Assembly: GCF_001638985.1 (NCBI RefSeq)
Contig: NW_017265146.1
Location: 248,001-312,000, forward strand
Origin: Phycomyces blakesleeanus NRRL 1555(-)
Taxonomy: Eukaryota > Mucoromycota > Mucoromycetes > Mucorales > Phycomycetaceae
DNA length: 64,000 nucleotides
Direction: 5' to 3'
In this document: positions 58,183 through 64,000 of the stretch, piece by piece
Layout: each line of letters opens with the position of its first letter
Numbering within the stretch: position 1 is the stretch's first letter
Program-made: the position numbers and the translations under genes
The notes under the pieces: model-generated
What the model was told of the DNA's origin: nothing
What the model saw: the letters and a program-made list of their open reading frames with translations, nothing else
Databases searched by the model: none

Positions 58183-59656
58183 TTATAGCAATTGTGAAAA
58201 AAAGATATGTATGAAATTCTTCACCAAAAAAAAATTGTTTCAACTAGGTATATAAATATGGCTACTTTCATTGGACTAAAACTAATGCTTGTGCTTAGCA
58301 TTACATTTTTCATCAGCATTGCTACTACTTGCTTTATCTACGTTTGTTTACGCCCAAATAGAAAACACCCTTTTATAGCAAAGAAAGTCAGTTAAAATAC
58401 ACCTGAAAGTGCACAGAACAATGTTTTAAGTGTCTTGCATTCTCATTTGTAGTTACAGTTAACACTGCTGTACTTCTTTAAAGGACTTTTCGGTATAGTA
58501 TTGCTTACATGAAGAGCAATCTATAATTAAGTCCTTCAAAAGAAACCATTACTTGAAAATCAATACACATTATTTTGATCGCTATTTGTACACCCCTTGG
58601 TCTATTGTATTAATTTTCTGTTTGTTTGTATGGAGCCAATGAAAGGCTTAAATTTAATAGGAAGATAAAGAAAAGGGACTGTCTTTTATATTTAAAGTGA
58701 ATTTAATCGAACTGCTGGGAGGACAAACTTTAGCTAAATCTTTAAATTTAATGTGAAAGTGGAAATAAAGTGGACTGCTGAAGATGCTCTAATGAATGAA
58801 GTTAAACTTAATGGATAAATCTGTATTTAAAGGGTGACATTTCATACAGTGCCACGTGACCAAAAAAAAGAGTACAAGGGCTGAATTTGTAATCGAAAGC
58901 CCTAATCGTCACATTTGACAAGTGCTGCTTTTTCCGAAAGATTTACACTAATATTCTGCCTTGTGATATAATAATTACTTTAACAGCAACATTTCATAGT
59001 ACAAATTCCAAATGAACAAGTGCAAACTGAAAGTAAAGAACCTTAAAAACTTGAGAATGCCTTCCGATTTACTTAGTGAGTCATAGAACATTAGCTAAAA
59101 AAGGAGTCAAATAATGTCTATTGCCGCCAGGATTCCCGAGTTTATCAAGAAAAGTATTAGATTTTGTGCTACTAAGGATCAAAATTTTAAACCGTATTTC
59201 TCCTGGTCTAAAATCTCCACTTGATTTCATACCCCATAAATCCGATTCAAATTGAAAATGTGAAGGTGATTTTCATGAGTATCAATTGGATATAGTAAAG
59301 GTACATTAAATAATTACAGATCATCCGAATCATTTTAACCAAAAACTTGCTATAAATTATAATTAAGCCAGGAAATAACCATGGACTATTGTATGCCCTA
59401 CCAATTATATAGGAATCAAGTATTTCTTTACAAGCTTTTTATTATTATTGTTATTATATACTTCTTTTCAACGGCCAATAAAGTCCGCTTTAGTTTTGGT
59501 AGTGCAATAAACTACACCTACCTTTCTTTAGAAACCTGTCCAGTAAAATTTTTTTCAAGCGGATCAAGATCGCACTATAAAAAAGTAAAAATGATAGAAA
59601 TATATATATACTTGACATCCTTGTTTATAACAACTCGCCTTCTCTCTCTTTGTTGC
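58183..59656. other. intergenic, about 1.5 kb
   Basis: AT-rich DNA upstream of the permease. One small frame at 58258-58395 (45 codons, MATFIGLKLMLVLSITFF then a basic tail) would encode a single-pass membrane peptide; I have no other support for it. No other structure is seen. Confidence 0.4.
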
Positions 59657-61595
59657 ATGTCATCAGATCACGAAAAACCAGAAGTGCTTTCATTAAGCGC
59701 TATTCATACCGGCGCATCATACGGCGATATGAACAAGAGAGCATCTATCACATCCATCGAAACTGCATCAATTTGTTCGAATGGATCAGTGGAAGACGAT
59801 AAACCACTAATTGAACCCCATATGGGTCTTCTTAGTAGTGTGAATATGGTAAGTAATCGCTATATACAATGTACACATCATTTTACATACTTTTCTGTGT
59901 TTGACAACCCTGGGAATATTCTGAGTTGATGTTGTACGAAAAACTTTGTCTCATACAAAAATCTCATCATATCTTGCGGCTTGTATTAGATTGTTGGTCT
60001 TATTATTGGAAGTGGTATTTTCGCTTCTCCCGGCCCAGTAACTCTTAAAGTACATTCAGTAGGCCCCTCGTTACTCGTCTGGGCAATTGGTGGCTTCCTT
60101 AGTTATATTGGTGCGCTGTGCTATGCAGAACTTGGTACTATGATCACAAAATCTGGTGGAGAATACCAATACCTGAGAAGTTCAATGGGTCTCTGTATGG
60201 GACTGACATTTACCTGGAGTAACTTGCTCCTGACAAACCCGATTGGCACAGCATCGATTGCTACCGTATTTGCCCAATATATTCTACAAATGGCATATTT
60301 TGATAAAGAGAACCCAACTGGCGAAGGTTTGGTCCTTCCAGAATACGCAACTAAGCTAGTTACTATTGGCTGTATCTGGGTAGTTGTTATCTTGAATGCA
60401 GTAGCCCGTAAAGCAAGTGCCTATGTATCAAACATCTTTACCTTGGCAAAACTTATTGCACTAGTCATGATTATTATTATCGGTTGGGTTTGGCTCGGTA
60501 AAGGACATGTTTCAAATTTTGAAAACGCATTTGCTGGAAGTTCAACCAATGCATTGGATTATGGTACTGCAATGTACATGGCTCTTTTCTCTTACAATGG
60601 CTGGGTAAGCTATACGCATGCATTGGAAACTGAATTCTTATCTTATTAACCAAACTTTTAATAGAATAACTTGAACTATGGTATTAGTGAAGTCAAGAAC
60701 CCCAAGCGCGTTCTACCTCTTGCTATCACTATCTCTTGTATGCTTGTAACCAGCGTCTACGTCTTAGCAAATATCGCCTACTTTGCAACCTTGCCGATTT
60801 CTGTTGTATCCACTTCTTCCACTGTAGCTATGCAGTTAGGTTTGGAAACAATGGGAGTTGCTGGTGGATACTTCTTTGCATTAATGGTTGTTCTATCTAC
60901 GTTTGGTGCTGTAAACGGAAATATGTGGGCTTCTTCGCGTCTGGTGGTTGCTTCCGCTGAAGAAGATAGTGTATTCATGCCCACTTTCTTTGCTCATATT
61001 GACAAAAAACGTGGTACTCCTATCCGTGCCTCCATCTTGGTTGGCATCATCAGCACTATTTGGTGTATACCCGGTAACTTTACCTACCTTGCAAAAATGT
61101 ACAGCTTCACTGGATGGCTGTTTTATGGATTTTCGGTTATTGGTTTGATCATCATGCGCTTCAAGAAGAGTACCAAGGACCTTAATCGCCCTTTCAAGGT
61201 AAAAAAAAAGATAAATCTTTCGAAATACATCGTCAAGTGATAAACTTCGACTAACAAGTAACTGTAACTTTTATGTATAAAAGATTTGGCTCCCTCTTGC
61301 TGTTTTTTTCGTTATTGTTGACTGTTACCTCGTCGTTGCTCCTCTTATTGACGCTGGCTCTGACGGTGTATACCAGTATATTATCTGTATTGTCATTGGC
61401 CTGTTAGCTATTCCGATCTGGTTTGTGCGTGTCCGTAAACCTCAACTTGGTCGTATACTCTTTGGTTGGATTCCTAGATACCAAGATGCGGGTATCCTGG
61501 CCAAGAAGGAGGCTCAATTAGCCAGGCGCCAAATGAGATTAGCCAATGCCCAAGCTACTGAAGAGCAGGTGGAGACTGATCGCGAAAAGTACTAA
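59657..61595 (+). CDS. L-type amino-acid permease (LAT/APC superfamily)
   Basis: I join four exons (59657-59848, 59990-60604, 60665-61198, 61284-61595), all phase 0, giving 550 residues. About 64 hydrophilic N-terminal residues precede twelve predicted membrane helices. The first helix has the unwound substrate motif IIGSGIFASPGPV. Other LAT features are GALCYAELGTMITKSGGEY, YNGWNNLNYGISEVKNPKR (formed across the second splice) and GTPIRASI. These match eukaryotic SLC7/LAT-like and fungal high-affinity methionine permease-like transporters. The C-terminus is a charged cytosolic tail ending EQVETDREKY, without the heavy-chain-linking Cys checked. The substrate cannot be read from sequence. Confidence 0.92.
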
Positions 61596-62172
61596 GCATT
61601 AGATACGCACAAAGTACTTGTTAAACCAAACCTCTCTTTATTCTTCCCTTCTCATCATCATATGTATCTATTTGATTTTCATGCTTTATTGTATCATCGC
61701 AAACCATCTGCGTATAATTGTAGATTAGTGTATTTACTTATTATTATTACCACTACAAAAAAATGCGTGTTTAGGGGTGTATTTTTTAATGTTCTCCGGG
61801 TGTGCTTAGAGATGTATTTTACAAAAACTCTCTTACTAAAATCGCCATTTTTTTTTCCCATAGTATACAACCTATACATATATTATTATCATTATCTTTA
61901 CATTCCATTGTCAAAATATTAACTGGGTAATGTGCTTTGAAGCTAGCTATACATATGTGTTCCTGGATGAACATTATGCCTTCTAGGTTATTTCCCGAAT
62001 AAATTCCTTATCCATTTTACCGTACACCTTTTCCGGAAATTGCTCGTACGTTTTGAGGGGAAATTTTGTATAGTCTTAGAATAATTGTTTTGTTCGTAAG
62101 TCTCATTCAAAAAAAATTGACATTCGAATCGGCTCGAAGGGAACTGCAAATCCTACATACTAATAAAATAAA
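61596..62172. other. intergenic, no gene seen
   Basis: 3' region of the permease and AT-rich filler up to the inverted-repeat element. Confidence 0.5.
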
Positions 62173-63067
62173 AGGTGCTCTTCACGACCCCAGACCTTAC
62201 CACTTGACGTTCCACCAGACTCATCCCCCAAAACGTACATAAATATTCATGATATATATAGTAATTATGTAACATAAAATTTCCAAAATGATAAAAAATC
62301 TTATACGTGTTGAAGATGCATCTTCACCTTCGACAGGAAGTAAAATGGGAAATAACGTCCCATATACAGCATACTAAACAGCCATATTTACATAGCTACT
62401 TTTCATAAAAACAATAGTTATGTTAATGTGCTACTTTATTTTTTTTTCTTCTATTTCCTTGCCTTTTACCAATACAAATATATATATATAATGAGCTATA
62501 GAAGTGTTTGGGTTCCTTCAATTGTACAAGTTGGTAATGGTATGAGCCCACCAATTGAAGTTGTTGTCATTTGGATATCGATCATTAACCCAAATTTCTG
62601 TTAACTACAGGGAATCCTAAGAAGAAGAAAGGTACTGTATATCCATATTAAGATGTCAACTTTTTGAAAGTGCATATTGGACTTGGATGTGAATGAATAA
62701 TTGTTGCAAAATGATAAATGGTCTTTTAAATGAATCTGTTTGCTCTTCTGAGTTATTTGTCGATTAGAAAATCTAAGGGCAAGCATTAGACAATGCTTGT
62801 AAAAATTCTTCGACTCCTCATTCTCCAAGAACAGTGTCAATAAGGTGGTTGTAGTTCATTGTTGTTTTGTTTTAATAAAAATATTGCAAAATAAAGAACA
62901 CGAGAAATAATACAAAAAATGCACACATATTATAATGGCATTTTAGAGATCAAGTACTCCAAAAATATCTTGAGTAACATATGGCTCCAAAATTGTTTTG
63001 TGTAAGGTCTGGGTGATGGGTCTGGTGGAACGTCCAGTTGTAAGGTCTGGTTGCGTGAAGAGCACCT
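62173..63067. mobile_element. 895-bp element with about 54-bp terminal inverted repeats
   Basis: Left arm (62173-62226, begins AGGTGCTCTTCACG) and right arm (63013-63067, inverted) match at most positions, including CCAGACCTTAC and ACGTTCCACCAGAC. The interior has no convincing gene; one 79-codon minus frame (62601-62840) looks non-specific. Right next to the right arm's inner end the word CAGACCTTAC occurs again. A target-site duplication is not clear (both sides are A-rich). The structure is that of a non-autonomous DNA transposon of unassigned family. Confidence 0.75.
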
Positions 63068-63457
63068 AAAGTGTTTCTACTTGATATTGAAACAAATTAG
63101 GAAATGTCTTAGACGAATCAAAATGTAATTTTAGTCAATATGCTTACCTTTTGTGGACAAAACGAGAATGAAATTTATGGTGTTTTCCAGCATATGGGTC
63201 ATTTTTTTATCATACTCATCTGAGGCCAGCGAATGTTTAGAAGCAAATTCCGTTTTTGGAACAAAATGAGAGTGAAGACAAGAAAATTACTACATAAAGT
63301 AATTTAGTAGCTACATTTGTAATTATTCATTATTTTTCCATTCTTGAATAATTTGTTCCGTTTGCTGGAGAACACCATTATTTTGTTGTTTCAACAAAAG
63401 TCATGTCAGCTTTTATTACTTCTTTAGGACCTTGAGCTTTGTATCTATTTACCTGGA
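63068..63457. other. upstream region of the MTC6-like gene
   Basis: About 390 AT-rich bases with no gene; promoter side of the gene starting at 63458. Confidence 0.4.
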
Positions 63458-64000
63458 ATGAAGCTCCTTGGTATATTTTTCTCACTGATCTGTCTTCTGA
63501 CCTGGTCATGCAGTGCAACCTTTGATGACTCGATCGACGATGTTCAACAATTGAACAATGTACTCGACATAAAAGATTCATTAAGAGTACAAAGAGACAT
63601 TAGCTGTAATGTCACTATTAATCACTACTTATGGCCGGCCATCAACCTTACTTCTTCTTATTTCGGAACCAACTTTTCCAAAATGCAGCTTGATAGTATC
63701 GACGCCCTACTTGAACTTGGCTATATGCGACTTGAATTCGATATATATTGGGACTCGACCTATGAGATATGGGAACTTTGTCCAGTCGAGGTTTCGGACA
63801 AGAATTCTACCGAAGACCAGACGATAAATCAATTTACATGTACAATTCACAGCCTAGAAATTTTTTTGGGGTCTATAAACAGATATCTTGTATCAACACA
63901 AGTTCCCAAGGCACCACTCAAAACCAATTTGGTGATGCTGATATTGCATATTCATGGCACCGATAACCAGTCTCATCCACTCACCTTGCTGTCAGAAATT
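63458..64000 (+). CDS. MTC6-like protein (maintenance of telomere capping), N-terminal part only
   Basis: The open frame starts at ATG 63458 and runs through the right edge (181 codons). It begins with a signal peptide (MKLLGIFFSLICLLTWSCSA). Family-like features are QRDISCNVTINHYLWPAINL, then LLELGYMRLEFDIYWDSTYE and WELCPVEV, the TIM-barrel-like luminal region of fungal Mtc6 proteins. Several N-glycosylation sites (NVT, NLT, NFS, NST) fit a secretory-pathway domain. Yeast Mtc6 is an ER membrane protein named from a telomere-capping genetic screen; its biochemical role is unclear. The membrane anchor expected at the C-terminus lies outside the window. Confidence 0.75.
   Translation, partial: MKLLGIFFSLICLLTWSCSATFDDSIDDVQQLNNVLDIKDSLRVQRDISCNVTINHYLWPAINLTSSYFGTNFSKMQLDSIDALLELGYMRLEFDIYWDSTYEIWELCPVEVSDKNSTEDQTINQFTCTIHSLEIFLGSINRYLVSTQVPKAPLKTNLVMLILHIHGTDNQSHPLTLLSEI

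Noticed and set aside
58258..58395. 45-codon single-pass membrane peptide gene
   Set aside because: Plausible by composition only; not listed as a gene because AT-rich DNA often yields such frames.
1..64000. CRISPR arrays, bacterial operons or riboswitches
   Set aside because: The sequence is eukaryotic (spliced genes, fungal families); no regularly spaced repeats of that kind were seen.

Overview
The window is nuclear DNA of a filamentous fungus, most likely an early-diverging one (Mucoromycota, probably Mucorales). The evidence is an AT-rich sequence, genes split by many 48-80 nt GT-AG introns, an F-box/LRR gene of the kind expanded in these fungi, and dense debris of Tc1/mariner and Mutator-like transposons between compact housekeeping genes. 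I recognised gene families from protein motifs and rebuilt exon joins by hand from splice sites and reading frame; no search was run.

Layout. 1-10.7 kb is a gene-rich block: a P4-type lipid flippase (cut by the left edge), PRMT5, ribosomal protein eL24, a Vfa1-like Vps4 regulator (all minus strand), then a plus-strand low-complexity protein. 10.7-16.9 kb is accessory: a solo Gag-like ORF, a decayed Tc1 copy and a MULE-derived MITE. 16.9-19.2 kb holds a PX-domain AGC kinase. 20.5-26.1 kb is one Mutator-like element (MULE). It has 36-bp perfect terminal repeats and a single five-exon gene that fuses a zinc-finger/DDE/SWIM transposase to an OTU-type cysteine protease domain. 26.5-38 kb is gene-dense again: a vacuolar/secreted subtilisin, a Nup120/Nup160-like nucleoporin, a FAR-17a/AIG1-like membrane protein, a TMEM62-type metallophosphoesterase and a GH125 mannosidase. 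38.7-42.9 kb is accessory: a Tc1 element with intact ends but a dead transposase, a second MULE-derived MITE, and a zinc-finger pseudogene broken only by stop codons. 43.4-51.5 kb carries an F-box protein and a very large Nup192/Nup205 nucleoporin. 52-56 kb holds two unresolved or decayed gene relics and a 206-bp palindromic MITE. 56.6-64 kb has a Sog2-like RAM-pathway protein, an L-type amino-acid permease, a 0.9-kb inverted-repeat element and the start of an MTC6-like gene that runs off the right edge.

The genes do not form a pathway cluster. Loose themes are membrane and secretory function (flippase, TMEM62, GH125, permease, Vfa1, MTC6), nuclear pore (two scaffold nucleoporins) and growth signalling (PX-AGC kinase, Sog2). 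The most unusual content is the MULE-OTU gene, whose linker is built from tandemly repeated 54-nt exons, together with its short derivatives. Next are a likely repeat-slippage frameshift at the end of PRMT5 and several undescribed inverted-repeat elements.
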